A stretch of 64,000 nt of DNA from Austwickia sp. Lineage in GTDB: Bacteria > Actinomycetota > Actinomycetes > Actinomycetales > Dermatophilaceae. Below, one piece after another: positions 28,803-37,567 of this stretch. The notes beneath the pieces were generated by a model, which was not told where the DNA came from, made no database searches, and saw only the letters and a list, made by a program, of their open reading frames with translations. Location: contig CP064985.1 in the NCBI GenBank assembly GCA_016699675.1, forward strand, positions 3,534,001 through 3,598,000, given 5' to 3'. The position numbers were made by a program, and so were the translations under genes. How positions within the stretch are numbered: position 1 is the first letter of the stretch; each line of letters begins with the position of its first letter.

Positions 28803-29714
28803 TTACCGGGGGTCGCCCGACCCGCCGACCGTCACGAAGTCGATCAACTCCTCGACCGGCGCGAGGATCGCCGGCTCCAGGTCGGTGTAGCTGCGTACGG
28901 TCCCGAGGATCCGTTTCCAGCCCTGCGCCACGTCGGCCTGGCTGTCGTGGGCCCAGCCCAGGTGGGCCAGGATGCCGTGCTTCCACGACGTACCGCGCGG
29001 GATCACCGGCCAGTCCGTCAGCCCCAGCCGCCCCGGCTGGACGGCCTGCCACACGTCGACGTACGGATGCCCGAGCACCTTCACGAACCGGCCCCCGGGC
29101 AGGCCGGCGACGCCGTCGACGATGCGGGACTCCTTGCTGCCCGCGACGAGGTGGTCCACGAGGACGCCGAGGCGGCGCTCGGGGGTGGGGGCGAAGGAAC
29201 GGACGTACGCCGGGAGGTGGTCCACGCCGTCGAGCAGCTCCACGACGACACCCTCGACGCGCAGGTCGTCGCCCCACACCTTCTCGACCAGCTCGGCGTC
29301 GTGCCGGCCCTCGACCAGCAGCCGCGAGCCCCGGGCGACGCGCGCGGAGGTCGCGGCGCCGGCGGGTCGTGCCACGGCCCGCGACCCGCTCGCCGTCCGG
29401 GACGACGCCGCCCGCTGGGCGGCCAGGGCCTCGCGGGCGGCGGCGTTGGGCGGCGTCAGCACCACCGGGCGGCCCTCCAGGAGGAACCCGGGGCCCAGCG
29501 GAAAGGCCCGCACCGCGCCGCGCCGGTCCTCCAGGTGCACGACGTACATGCCGCCGGCCTTCTCTACGGCGGTCACGGCGCCGCACCACCCGCTCGTCGC
29601 CTCCTCCACGACCAGGCCGCGCTCCGCCTCGGTGGGGACCGATCGGCCGCCCTTCGGGGCGCGCCAGTCGCCGGCCAGCGGGTCGCCCTCGTAGCGTGCG
29701 TTCACGCCCGGCAT
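28803..29714 (-). CDS. DUF3097 domain protein (Toprim-like)
   Basis: A 303-residue actinobacterial protein. Its centre, LLVEGRHDAELVEKVWGDDLR and the following VVELLDGVDHL and LGVLVDHLVAGSKE, resembles a Toprim fold with the E, and D-x-D-like acids, of primase/topoisomerase/OLD-type nucleases. Function is unknown; nucleic-acid handling is inference. ATG 29714 or GTG 29705 are both possible starts. It is divergent from hrcA, so the CIRCE element lies in the shared upstream region, only 8 bp from this start. Confidence 0.8.
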   Translation of the reverse strand: MPGVNARYEGDPLAGDWRAPKGGRSVPTEAERGLVVEEATSGWCGAVTAVEKAGGMYVVHLEDRRGAVRAFPLGPGFLLEGRPVVLTPPNAAAREALAAQRAASSRTASGSRAVARPAGAATSARVARGSRLLVEGRHDAELVEKVWGDDLRVEGVVVELLDGVDHLPAYVRSFAPTPERRLGVLVDHLVAGSKESRIVDGVAGLPGGRFVKVLGHPYVDVWQAVQPGRLGLTDWPVIPRGTSWKHGILAHLGWAHDSQADVAQGWKRILGTVRSYTDLEPAILAPVEELIDFVTVGGSGDPR

Positions 29715-29721
29715 CGTAGAC

Positions 29722-29746
29722 TGGCACTCGATAGGTCCGAGTGCCA
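29722..29746 (+). promoter_or_regulatory. CIRCE element (HrcA operator)
   Basis: TGGCACTC-N9-GAGTGCCA at 29722-29729/29739-29746, close to the consensus TTAGCACTC-N9-GAGTGCTAA. TAGACT at 29717-29722 directly before it is a likely -10, so HrcA bound here would block hrcA-dnaJ transcription. It shows autoregulated heat-shock control. Confidence 0.92.
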
Positions 29747-29770
29747 ACGCGCCGGGGAGGGAGGCCGCTC

Positions 29771-30811
29771 ATGAGCGAAAAACGCCGGATGGCCGTGCTA
29801 CGCGCGATCGTCCAGGACTACGTGCGTACGTCGGAGCCCGTCGGCAGCAAGTCCCTGCTGGAGCGGCACGCGCTCGGCGTCAGCGCGGCCACGGTCCGCA
29901 ACGACATGGCGGCCCTGGAGGAGGAGGGGCTGATCACCGCGCCGCACACCAGCGCGGGCCGGATCCCCACCGACGCGGGCTATCGCGTCTTCGTCGACCG
30001 GCTCTCCGAGATCAAGCCCCTGTCCGTGGCCGAGCGGACGGCGATCGCCGAGTTCCTCTCGGGCGCCATCGATCTCGACGACGTCGTGGATCGCACGGTG
30101 CGGCTGCTCGCCTCGCTGACGCATCAGGTGGCGGTGATGCAGTACCCGTCCCTGACCCGCAGTTCCGTGCGCCACATCGAGCTGTTGCCGGTCGGGGACA
30201 CCAAGCTCATGGTCGTGCTGATCCTGGCCACCGGGCGCGTGGAGCAGCGCGTCCTGGAGGCGGGTCGCGACCTGCGCACGCCGCTGGGCGAGGAGATCGT
30301 CGCCGACCTGCGGGCCCGCCTCAACGACCACGCGACGGACCGGCCGCTGCCCGAGGTGGCGGCGAGGCTGGCGTCGCTTCCGGACGAGCTGGCGCCCGAG
30401 CGGCGCGACCTGGCCCGCACGGTGGTGCAGGCCCTGGAGGACGCGCTGGTCGAGGAGCGCGAGGAGCGCGTGGTCCTGGCCGGCACCGCCAACCTGGCCC
30501 GGTTCGGCCCGGACTTCCCGCTGTCGATTGGGCCGGTGCTGGAGGCGCTGGAGGAGCACGTCGTGCTGCTCAAGCTGTTCGGCACCCTGGCCTCGGAACC
30601 GCTGCCGGGCATGGGGGTCGCCGTGACCATCGGCCACGAGAACCCGCACCTCGGCCTCGCCGGCACGTCGGTGATCAGCACCGGCTACGGTGCGGGCCGG
30701 GACGTCGTCGCCGGACTGGGTGTGCTCGGTCCCACCCGGATGGACTATCCGACCACGATGGCGTGCGTGCGTAGCGTGGCCACGTACGTCAGCAAGATGC
30801 TCGCCTCATAA
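29771..30811 (+). CDS. hrcA: Heat-inducible transcription repressor HrcA
   Basis: A 346-residue repressor that binds CIRCE and is released on heat shock. The N-terminal winged helix includes YVRTSEPVGSKSLLERHALGVSAATVRNDMAALEEEGLI in residues 17-55, then the family TSAGRIPTDAGYRVFVDRL. The C-terminal GAF-like domain ends near GVLGPTRMDYPTTMACVRSVA. GGGGAGGGAGG precedes the ATG. Lies directly after its own operator and upstream of dnaJ by 43 bp. Confidence 0.96.
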   Translation: MSEKRRMAVLRAIVQDYVRTSEPVGSKSLLERHALGVSAATVRNDMAALEEEGLITAPHTSAGRIPTDAGYRVFVDRLSEIKPLSVAERTAIAEFLSGAIDLDDVVDRTVRLLASLTHQVAVMQYPSLTRSSVRHIELLPVGDTKLMVVLILATGRVEQRVLEAGRDLRTPLGEEIVADLRARLNDHATDRPLPEVAARLASLPDELAPERRDLARTVVQALEDALVEEREERVVLAGTANLARFGPDFPLSIGPVLEALEEHVVLLKLFGTLASEPLPGMGVAVTIGHENPHLGLAGTSVISTGYGAGRDVVAGLGVLGPTRMDYPTTMACVRSVATYVSKMLAS

Positions 30812-30854
30812 CCAGCCGCATGACCAGCCGCATGATCAGCAGGGAAGGCCCTTC

Positions 30855-31979
30855 GTGAACGACTACTACGCCGACCTCGGGGTGAGCAGGGATGCCACCC
30901 CCGAGGAGGTCAAGCGCGCCTACCGCAAGAAGGCGCGGACGCTGCACCCGGACGTCAACCCCGGCGCGGAGGCGGAGGCGGAGTTCAAGAAGGTCAGTCA
31001 GGCGTACGACGTCCTCGGCGACCCCGACAAGCGGCGCGCCTACGACATGGGCTCGGACCCGTACGGCGGCGCCACCGGCGGCTTCGGCCAGGGCTTCAGC
31101 TTCAGCGACATCATGGACGCCTTCTTCGGCGGCGCGGCCAGCGCCCAGCGCGGCCCGCGGTCGCGGCGGCAGCGCGGCCAGGACGCTTTGGTGCCGCTGG
31201 ACATCGAGCTGCGCACGGCGGTGTTCGGCGGCGAGGAGGACCTCACCGTCGAGACGGCGGTGGAGTGCGGCACGTGCCACGGCGAGGGCGCCCAGCCGGG
31301 CACCAAGCTGCGCCAGTGCGACGTCTGCACGGGGCGCGGCGAGGTCCAGCAGGTGCAGCGCAGCTTCCTCGGCCAGGTCATGACGAGCCGGCCTTGCACG
31401 GCCTGCCAGGGCTACGGCTCGGTCATCACCAGCCCCTGCTTCGAGTGCTCCGGCCACGGCCGGGTCCGCACGCGCCGCACGATCACGCTCAAGGTCCCGG
31501 CGGGCGTGGACTCCGGCACCCGCATCCAGCTCGCCGGCGAGGGGGAGGTCGGGCCGGGCGGCGGCCCGCACGGCGACCTGTACGTCGAAGTCCGCCTCAC
31601 CCCGCACGATCGCTTCCAGCGGCGCGGCGACGACCTGCACTGCACCGCGGAGCTGCCGATGACGGCCGCCGCGCTCGGCACGAAGGTCACGCTGGAGACA
31701 TTCGACGGGCCGCAGGAGATCGACATCCACCCGGGCTCGCAGCCCGCGGAGGTCATCACGCTCAAGGGCCAGGGGGTCACCCACCTGCGGGGCAGCGGCC
31801 GCGGCGACCTCATGATCCACCTCGACGTCCGCACCCCCACCCGCCTCACGCCCGAGCAGGAGGACCTGCTGCGTCAGCTCGCCCAGTCGCGCGGCGAGGA
31901 GCAGCCGGAGGGTCGCCTGGCCCACGTCGGCCAGAGCGGCTTCTTCGGCCGCATGCGGGACGCCTTCCTCGGCAAGTAG
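30855..31979 (+). CDS. dnaJ: Chaperone protein DnaJ (type I)
   Basis: Hsp40 co-chaperone for DnaK, 374 residues. J domain at the N-terminus with HPD in RTLHPDVNP; Gly/Phe-rich linker around GGATGGFGQGFSFSD; four zinc-binding repeats CGTCHGEG, CDVCTGRG, CTACQGYG and CFECSGHG; then the substrate-binding C-terminus. This is the DnaJ2 paralogue that pairs with hrcA in actinobacteria. AGGGAAGG precedes the GTG. Under CIRCE control with hrcA. Confidence 0.96.
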   Translation: MNDYYADLGVSRDATPEEVKRAYRKKARTLHPDVNPGAEAEAEFKKVSQAYDVLGDPDKRRAYDMGSDPYGGATGGFGQGFSFSDIMDAFFGGAASAQRGPRSRRQRGQDALVPLDIELRTAVFGGEEDLTVETAVECGTCHGEGAQPGTKLRQCDVCTGRGEVQQVQRSFLGQVMTSRPCTACQGYGSVITSPCFECSGHGRVRTRRTITLKVPAGVDSGTRIQLAGEGEVGPGGGPHGDLYVEVRLTPHDRFQRRGDDLHCTAELPMTAAALGTKVTLETFDGPQEIDIHPGSQPAEVITLKGQGVTHLRGSGRGDLMIHLDVRTPTRLTPEQEDLLRQLAQSRGEEQPEGRLAHVGQSGFFGRMRDAFLGK

Positions 31980-31991
31980 GGCCGGCGACCC

Positions 31992-32750
31992 GTGACCGCG
32001 CCGCTGTTCTGGCTGGAGCCCGGCGCCCTGGCGGGCGTGGCGGGTGGGGCCGAGCTGCTGGTGGCCGGGTCGGAGGGGCACCACGCGGTGACCGTACGCC
32101 GGGTGCGCGCGGGCGAATCCGTGCTGCTGGCCGACGGCAGCGGTCTGGTCGCGGAGGCGGTGGTGTCGGCGGTCGGCCCTGGGGAACTGACGGCGCGGGT
32201 GTCGGCGGTGCGGGACGCGACCCCGGCCGCGCCGCGGCTGATGCTGGTCCAGGCCCTGGCCAAGGACGGCCGGGACGAGGCGGCCGCGGAGGCGGCCACC
32301 GAGCTGGGTGTCGATGAGGTGGTGCCGTGGCAGGCGGCTCGCTGCGTCGTGGTCTGGCGCGGCGAGCGGGGGGCGAAGTCGCTGCGCAAGTGGGGCAACG
32401 TGGTGCTCGCGGCGGCCAAGCAGGCCCGGCGGGCCACCGTGCCCGTCGTGGCCGGGGCGTTGGGTACGCCGCAGCTCGTCCAGCGGGTGCAGGCCTGCGT
32501 GGCCGCCGGCGGCACGGCGTACGTGTTGCACGAGTCGGCGACCGACCCCCTGGCTGGCCACGATTCCTCGTCGGCCGGCGAGGTCTTGCTCGTCGTTGGG
32601 CCGGAGGGCGGCATCGCGCCGGAGGAACTCGCGGCGCTGGAGGGGGCCGGCGCGATCGTCGTACGGCTGGGCGACACGGTGTTGCGCTCCGGCACGGCTG
32701 GCCCGGCGGCCCTAGCGGTGGTCCTGGCCGCCACCCGCTGGCGCTCGTAA
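31992..32750 (+). CDS. rsmE: 16S rRNA (uracil1498-N3)-methyltransferase
   Basis: SPOUT-class enzyme that methylates U1498 of 16S rRNA using SAM, 252 residues. The N-terminal PUA-like part includes SEGHHAVTVRRVRAGE; the knot has VVGPEGGIAPEELAAL and LGDTVLRSGTAGPAALAVVL, which form the SAM site. Starts 12 bp after dnaJ and is probably in the same operon, the usual arrangement in actinobacteria. Confidence 0.94.
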   Translation: MTAPLFWLEPGALAGVAGGAELLVAGSEGHHAVTVRRVRAGESVLLADGSGLVAEAVVSAVGPGELTARVSAVRDATPAAPRLMLVQALAKDGRDEAAAEAATELGVDEVVPWQAARCVVVWRGERGAKSLRKWGNVVLAAAKQARRATVPVVAGALGTPQLVQRVQACVAAGGTAYVLHESATDPLAGHDSSSAGEVLLVVGPEGGIAPEELAALEGAGAIVVRLGDTVLRSGTAGPAALAVVLAATRWRS

Positions 32751-32753
32751 GCT

Positions 32754-33065
32754 GTGACGATGCCCAAGTCCGGCAGGTCCCGCGTGAAGCGGTCCTGGAT
32801 GGCCGCCTTCAGCGTTCTTGGTGGCAGCGCCACGTTCTCCGAAGCGGCAGCCACCATGGTCGATAGGCAGGAACTGGAGGACGCGGAAAGGCGTCGCCGT
32901 CTTGACCGGCTGGTGAGCAACCTGGCGAGGCTCAAGCCAGCGACGGGGCGCGAATCGGAGCAGGACCTCGTGCAACGGGCCAGCGAGGCGCGTACCGGCC
33001 ATGTGGCGACCGAGAGTTTGGCCGAGCTGGTGGCCGAGCTTGGCTTGGTCGATGGCCACCGGTGA
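32754..33065 (+). CDS. Hypothetical protein, 103 aa
   Basis: An ORF directly after rsmE (3-bp gap, GTG start), Arg/Glu/Leu rich with a helical middle (RQELEDAERRRRLDRLVSNLARL). I do not recognise it. The GC bias is milder than in neighbours, which may mean recent arrival, and the position and size fit a small antitoxin-like protein, but no toxin gene follows. Its coding status is uncertain. Confidence 0.4.
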   Translation: MTMPKSGRSRVKRSWMAAFSVLGGSATFSEAAATMVDRQELEDAERRRRLDRLVSNLARLKPATGRESEQDLVQRASEARTGHVATESLAELVAELGLVDGHR

Positions 33066-33413
33066 CACCGGTGACACATCATGTCAGCATCGCATCAGAT
33101 CCCCTGACGCTATGGACTGGCATCGGCCCAACGACCTCGCCACCGGCTAGGAACTCGACGACTTGCACGGCAATGACCGGACGCCGCGGGCAACGGTCCA
33201 GCGACCGCGCCGCCCCTGCCCGTGGGGAGGCGGCTCTCGTGACGGCGGGTGAGCACGCGTACGTACGTGTGCTCACTCGACCTGAAGCGAGGTGCCTCAC
33301 GTGGCGGCGAGCCGGATAGAGGGCCCAGGTGCCAGCGGCTGGAGCTCTGTGGTGCTGGCGGGCGGGGCGGCGCGGGAACCGGCCGCAGCGCGCCCCGTAG
33401 ACTTGGCCTCCTC
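33066..33413. other. 348-bp intergenic region with a 28-bp palindrome
   Basis: No protein is recognisable on either strand. It holds GTGAGCACGCGTAC/GTACGTGTGCTCAC (33249-33276), a palindrome with one mismatch and no loop, and a TAGACT hexamer at 33398-33403 that is a probable -10 for phoH, placing transcription start within a few bases of the ATG at 33414. Confidence 0.6.
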
Positions 33414-34540
33414 ATGACCGACCAGCTTCCCTCGCCCGCGACGCCGTACGTCGTGCCCCCCGAGCCCGCCGCTTCGGCAGCCGGCCCCGGCGCCCCCGAG
33501 ACCACCCGTGCCCACACCACCGACGCCGCGCCGGAGCGCCCGTCCCGCGTCGTCGTGGTTCCCCGACGGTGCCCATGCTGGCGCTGCTCGGCCCGCACGA
33601 CCAGCTCCTGACGACGATGGAGCGTAACCTGCCGAGTGTGGAGATCTTCGTCCGCGGCAACGAGATCCACATGGCGGGCCCCGAGCTGGAGCTCGATCTG
33701 GCCGAACGGCTCCTCGACGAGCTGCTCGTCATCGCCGCCACCGGCCAGCAGCTCAACCGCGACGCCGTCGAGCGCTCGATCCGGATGTTGCGCGACCACG
33801 TCCGCGAGCGGCCGGCCGACGTCCTGACCATGAACATCGTCTCCAACCGGGGCCGCACGATCCGGCCGAAGACGGTGGGGCAGAAGCGGTACGTCGACGC
33901 GATCGACGCGCACACCATCGTGTTCGGGATCGGCCCGGCCGGCACCGGCAAGACCTATCTGGCGATGGCCAAGGCCGTCGCCGCGCTGCAGGCCAAGGCC
34001 GTGAACCGCATCATCCTGACCCGGCCCGCCGTCGAGGCGGGGGAGCGGCTGGGCTTCCTCCCGGGCTCGCTCAACGACAAGATCGACCCCTACCTGCGGC
34101 CGCTGTACGACGCGCTGCACGACATGGTCGACCCCGAGTCGATCCCGCGTCTGATGGCGGCGGGGACCATCGAGGTGGCCCCCTTGGCCTATATGCGGGG
34201 CCGCTCGCTGAACGACGCGTTCATCATTCTCGACGAGGCTCAGAACACCTCTCCCGAGCAGATGAAGATGTTCCTGACCCGGCTCGGGTTCGGCAGCAAG
34301 ATGGTCGTCACCGGCGACATCACCCAGGTCGACCTGCCGGGCGGGATCCTGTCGGGGCTGCGGGTCGTGCGCGACATCCTGGCCGAGGTCGATGACATCC
34401 ACTTCGCGGAACTGACCGCGCAGGACGTCGTACGGCATCGGCTCGTCGGCGACATCGTGGAGGCCTACGGCCGCTGGGACGAGACCCAACGCCCCGAGCA
34501 CCCCGCGCCGCCCGGCCCAGGAGGCAAGGAGCCACCGTGA
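33414..34540 (+). CDS. PhoH family ATPase, probable frameshift near the N-terminus
   Basis: PhoH-type P-loop ATPase, about 375 residues if repaired. Walker A GPAGTGKT, Walker B FIILDEAQN and TRLGFGSKMVVTGD are intact. ATG 33414 opens MTDQLPSPATPYVV, the usual variable leader, which runs to RVVVVP; the conserved continuation VPMLALLGPHDQLL is in another frame. One extra C in the CCCC run at 33561-33564 joins them. As written, translation could begin at GTG 33569, losing about 50 variable residues but no core motif. Followed with 4-bp overlap by ybeY, with which it is functionally linked in RNA metabolism in several bacteria. Confidence 0.85.
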
Positions 34541-35001
34541 GCATTGAGGTCCTCAACGAGACCGACCACAAGGTCGACGCGGACGAACTCATCGAGCTGG
34601 CCCGGTACGTCCTGGAGCACCTGCACGTCAACCCGCGCTCGGAGCTGTGCATCACCTGCGTCGATGAGGACGCGATGACCAACCTGCACGTGCAGTGGAT
34701 GGACCTGCCCGGGCCCACGGACGTGATGAGCTTCCCGATGGACGAGCTGCGCCCCGGCCGGGACGGCGAGGTCAGCCCCGAGGGGGTGCTCGGCGACATC
34801 GTGCTGTGCCCGGACGTGGCCGCCGCGCAGGCCTCCACAGCGGGCCACACCACCGCCGAGGAACTGTTGCTGCTGGTCACGCACGGCATCCTGCACCTGC
34901 TCGGCTTCGACCACGCCGAGCCGGAAGACGAGAAGGAGATGTTCGAGCTGCAGCGGACGCTGCTGCTCACCTATCTCGCCGGGCGCGGCCGGGACCGCTG
35001 A
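34537..35001 (+). CDS. ybeY: Endoribonuclease YbeY
   Basis: Zinc-dependent single-strand endoribonuclease involved in 16S rRNA 3' maturation and ribosome quality control, 154 residues. The metal site THGILHLLGFDHAEPED (H-x3-H-x5-H) is near residue 112, and the family TDVMSFPMDE is in the middle. GTG overlaps the phoH stop. Confidence 0.96.
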   Translation: MSIEVLNETDHKVDADELIELARYVLEHLHVNPRSELCITCVDEDAMTNLHVQWMDLPGPTDVMSFPMDELRPGRDGEVSPEGVLGDIVLCPDVAAAQASTAGHTTAEELLLLVTHGILHLLGFDHAEPEDEKEMFELQRTLLLTYLAGRGRDR

Positions 35002-35013
35002 GCCCACCTCGCC

Positions 35014-36306
35014 ATGCTCTCCCAGCTCATCGGCGGCTTCCTCGTCTGCCTGGTCCTGACGTTCGTGCTGGTGGCCTCCGAGGCCGCGCTGGGCCGCGTC
35101 AGCCGGCACGCCGCCCATGACATGGTCGAGGAGGGGCGCCGCGGCGCCGACCGGCTCGCGCTGATCCTGTCGGACAGCGCCGGCTACCTCTCGACGCTCA
35201 CCTTCGTCCGCATCCTCGTCGAGACCTCGGCCGCCGTCCTCGCCACGCTCGCGATGGATCAGCTGCTGGACGGCGTGTGGCAGATCATGGGCACGTCCAT
35301 CCTTGTCATGAGCGTGGCGTCGTTCGTGATCGTCGGGGTCAGCCCCCGTACGCTCGGCCGTCAGCACTCCGTCGTCGTGTCCCTGCTCGCCGCGCCGTAC
35401 GTCGTGTGGCTGCGCCGCATCCTCGGGCCCATCGCCCGGCTGCTCGTCACCGCCGGCAACGCGGTCACGCCCGGGCGGGGCTACCGCGACGGCCCGTTCG
35501 AGAACGAGGCGGAACTGCGCGACCTCGTGGACCTCGCGGGGGACAGCCAGATGATCGAGGACGAGGAACGGGAGATGATCCACTCCGTCTTCGAGCTCGG
35601 CGACACCCTGGTCCGCGAGGTGATGGTCCCGCGCACGGACATGCTGACCATCGAATCCGCCAAGAGCCTGCGGGCCGCAACCTCCCTGTTCCTGCGCTCC
35701 GGGTTCAGCCGCATGCCGGTCATCGGGGAGGACGCCGACGACCCGGTGGGGTTGCTCTATTTCAAGGACGTGGCGCAGCGCACCTACGACGTACCATCCT
35801 CCGTCACCGAACCCGTCACCGAGGTGATGCGACCCGCGGCGTACGTTCCCGAGTCCAAGCCCATCTCCGCCCTCCTGCGGGAGATGCAGCGCGACCAGAC
35901 CCACATGGCGATTGTGATCGACGAATACGGCGGTACGGCGGGGCTGGTGACCATCGAGGACATCCTCGAGGAGATCGTCGGCGACATCGTCGACGAATAC
36001 GACCGCGAGACTCCAGAATTCGAGGAGCTGCCCGACGGCGGCTACCGCGTCGACGCCACCATGCACGTGGACGACCTGGCGGAGCTGTTCGACCTGGAGT
36101 ATGAGGAGGAGGACGTCGACACCGTCGGCGGCCTGCTGGCCAAGGCCATCGGGCGGGTGCCGATCCTCGGCTCCGAGGGGGAGGCGCACGGGCTGCGGCT
36201 GGTCGCCGAGCGGATGTCGGGCCGGCGGCACCGGATCGCGACCGTGCTCGTTCACCGCGTCGCGAGCGACGCGGATGCAGACGCAGCCCAGGAGGACGAG
36301 GAATGA
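35014..36306 (+). CDS. CNNM/HlyC-CorC family transporter-like protein
   Basis: A 430-residue membrane protein of the hemolysin C/CorC family, linked to Mg2+/Co2+ homeostasis. N-terminal DUF21/CNNM domain with about four membrane segments (from MLSQLIGGFLVCLVLTFVLV type start; residues 1-140); two CBS domains around VREVMVPRTDMLTIE and VTEVMRPAAYVPES; VIDEYGGTAGLVTIEDILEEIVGDI is the CBS hallmark; then a CorC_HlyC C-terminal domain (DLEYEEEDVDTVGGLLAKAIG). Starts 12 bp after ybeY and overlaps era by 4 bp. Confidence 0.92.
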   Translation: MLSQLIGGFLVCLVLTFVLVASEAALGRVSRHAAHDMVEEGRRGADRLALILSDSAGYLSTLTFVRILVETSAAVLATLAMDQLLDGVWQIMGTSILVMSVASFVIVGVSPRTLGRQHSVVVSLLAAPYVVWLRRILGPIARLLVTAGNAVTPGRGYRDGPFENEAELRDLVDLAGDSQMIEDEEREMIHSVFELGDTLVREVMVPRTDMLTIESAKSLRAATSLFLRSGFSRMPVIGEDADDPVGLLYFKDVAQRTYDVPSSVTEPVTEVMRPAAYVPESKPISALLREMQRDQTHMAIVIDEYGGTAGLVTIEDILEEIVGDIVDEYDRETPEFEELPDGGYRVDATMHVDDLAELFDLEYEEEDVDTVGGLLAKAIGRVPILGSEGEAHGLRLVAERMSGRRHRIATVLVHRVASDADADAAQEDEE

Positions 36307-37283
36307 CCGAGCCCGAGCGGACGCCGGAGCCGATGCCTGAGCCTGCGACCGCGCCGACGGCCGCCCCGCCGCCGACGCCCTATCGAGCAGGCTTCGCCTG
36401 CCTCGTCGGGCGCCCCAACGCCGGCAAGTCGACCCTGACCAACGCGCTGGTGGGGCGGAAGGTGGCGATCACCTCCAGCAAGCCGCAGACCACCCGGCAC
36501 GCCATCCGGGGGATCAGCACCAGCGAGGACAGCCAGCTCATCCTGGTCGACACCCCAGGCCTGCACCGGCCGCGGACGCTGCTGGGCGAGCGGCTCAACG
36601 ACGTGGTCCGGGAGACCCTGCTCGACGTCGACGTCGTGGGCTTCTGCCTACCCGCCGACTCCAAGCCCGGCCCGGGCGACGCGTTCATCGCGCGGGAGCT
36701 GGCGGATCTCCAGCGCGCCCGCCGTACCCCCGTCCTCGCCCTGGCCACCAAGGCCGACCTGGTCGACAAGCGGCGGCTCGCGGAGCACCTCATCGCCGTC
36801 GACCAGCTCGGCAGCTGGGACGCGATCATCCCGTGTTCGGCGACGCGGGGGGAGCAGGTGGATGTCGTACGCCGGGAGCTGGCGGTGCGTCTGCCGGAGA
36901 GCCCCAAGCTCTATCCGGACGACGTCCTGACCGACGAACCGCAGGTCGTGATGATCGCCGAGCTGGTCCGGGAGGCGGCCTTGGAGGGGGTCCGCGACGA
37001 GCTGCCGCACAGCCTTGCCGTGGTGGTGGAGGAGGTCGTCCCCCGCGAGGGTCGGTCGGCGGACCACCCGCTGACCGACGTGCGGGTGCACGTCTTCGTG
37101 GAGCGGGACAGCCAGAAGGCCATCGTCATCGGGCGGGGCGGGGCGCGGCTCAAGGACGTCGGCACCCGGGCCCGGGCCGGCATCGAGGAGCTCCTGGGGC
37201 ACCGCGTGCACCTGGACCTTCACGTCAAGGTGGCCAAGGACTGGCAGCGCGACCCCAAACAGCTGCATCGCCTGGGCTTCTAA
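36303..37283 (+). CDS. era: GTPase Era
   Basis: Ras-like GTPase with a KH domain that binds 16S rRNA and acts in 30S maturation, 326 residues. G1 GRPNAGKST near residue 37, G3 DTPG, G4 TKAD, and the KH motif VIGRGGARLKDVG are intact. The first 28 residues are Pro/Thr/Glu rich and extra. ATGA overlap with the preceding gene. The last gene of the run. Confidence 0.96.
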   Translation: MTEPERTPEPMPEPATAPTAAPPPTPYRAGFACLVGRPNAGKSTLTNALVGRKVAITSSKPQTTRHAIRGISTSEDSQLILVDTPGLHRPRTLLGERLNDVVRETLLDVDVVGFCLPADSKPGPGDAFIARELADLQRARRTPVLALATKADLVDKRRLAEHLIAVDQLGSWDAIIPCSATRGEQVDVVRRELAVRLPESPKLYPDDVLTDEPQVVMIAELVREAALEGVRDELPHSLAVVVEEVVPREGRSADHPLTDVRVHVFVERDSQKAIVIGRGGARLKDVGTRARAGIEELLGHRVHLDLHVKVAKDWQRDPKQLHRLGF

Positions 37284-37318
37284 CTCGCCGCCGAGGTCTG
37301 CTCCGGCTGCGGCCAGCC

Positions 37319-37495
37319 GTGACGACGGTGGAGCCCACCATCCGTCATTCCGCGGTCTTCGGGGGTTTGCTGCGGCAGTGCGGCACCGCCGGCAACCTCA
37401 TCACGGACGCACGCATCGCAGCGTTGGCCGTCGAGCACGGGGCGGCCATTGCCAGCTTCGACCGGTTCGGGGTCGAGGGGGTGGTGCCCGGCTAG
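37319..37495 (+). pseudogene. Remnant of a VapC (PIN-domain) toxin gene
   Basis: 58 codons matching only the C-terminal third of VapC toxins: LLRQCGTAGNLITDARIAALAVEHGAAIASFDRF retains the NLxTDAxxAALAxEHGA pattern (residues 17-49), with the catalytic TDA. The N-terminal two-thirds and its acids are missing, and the end STDxDFxRF is shortened to ASFDRFGVEG. No antitoxin gene is nearby. A decayed toxin-antitoxin locus is the simplest reading. Confidence 0.65.
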
Positions 37496-37567
37496 CCACG
37501 GGCACCGAGAGAGAGCCGCCCCGCCCTCGGCCGAGCGGCCTGCTCCATGCGCCGTCGGCCGGCGGGA

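Noticed and set aside
33062..33319. 85-codon ORF after the hypothetical gene
   Set aside because: No family pattern, and it runs through the 28-bp palindrome; codon use does not look coding.
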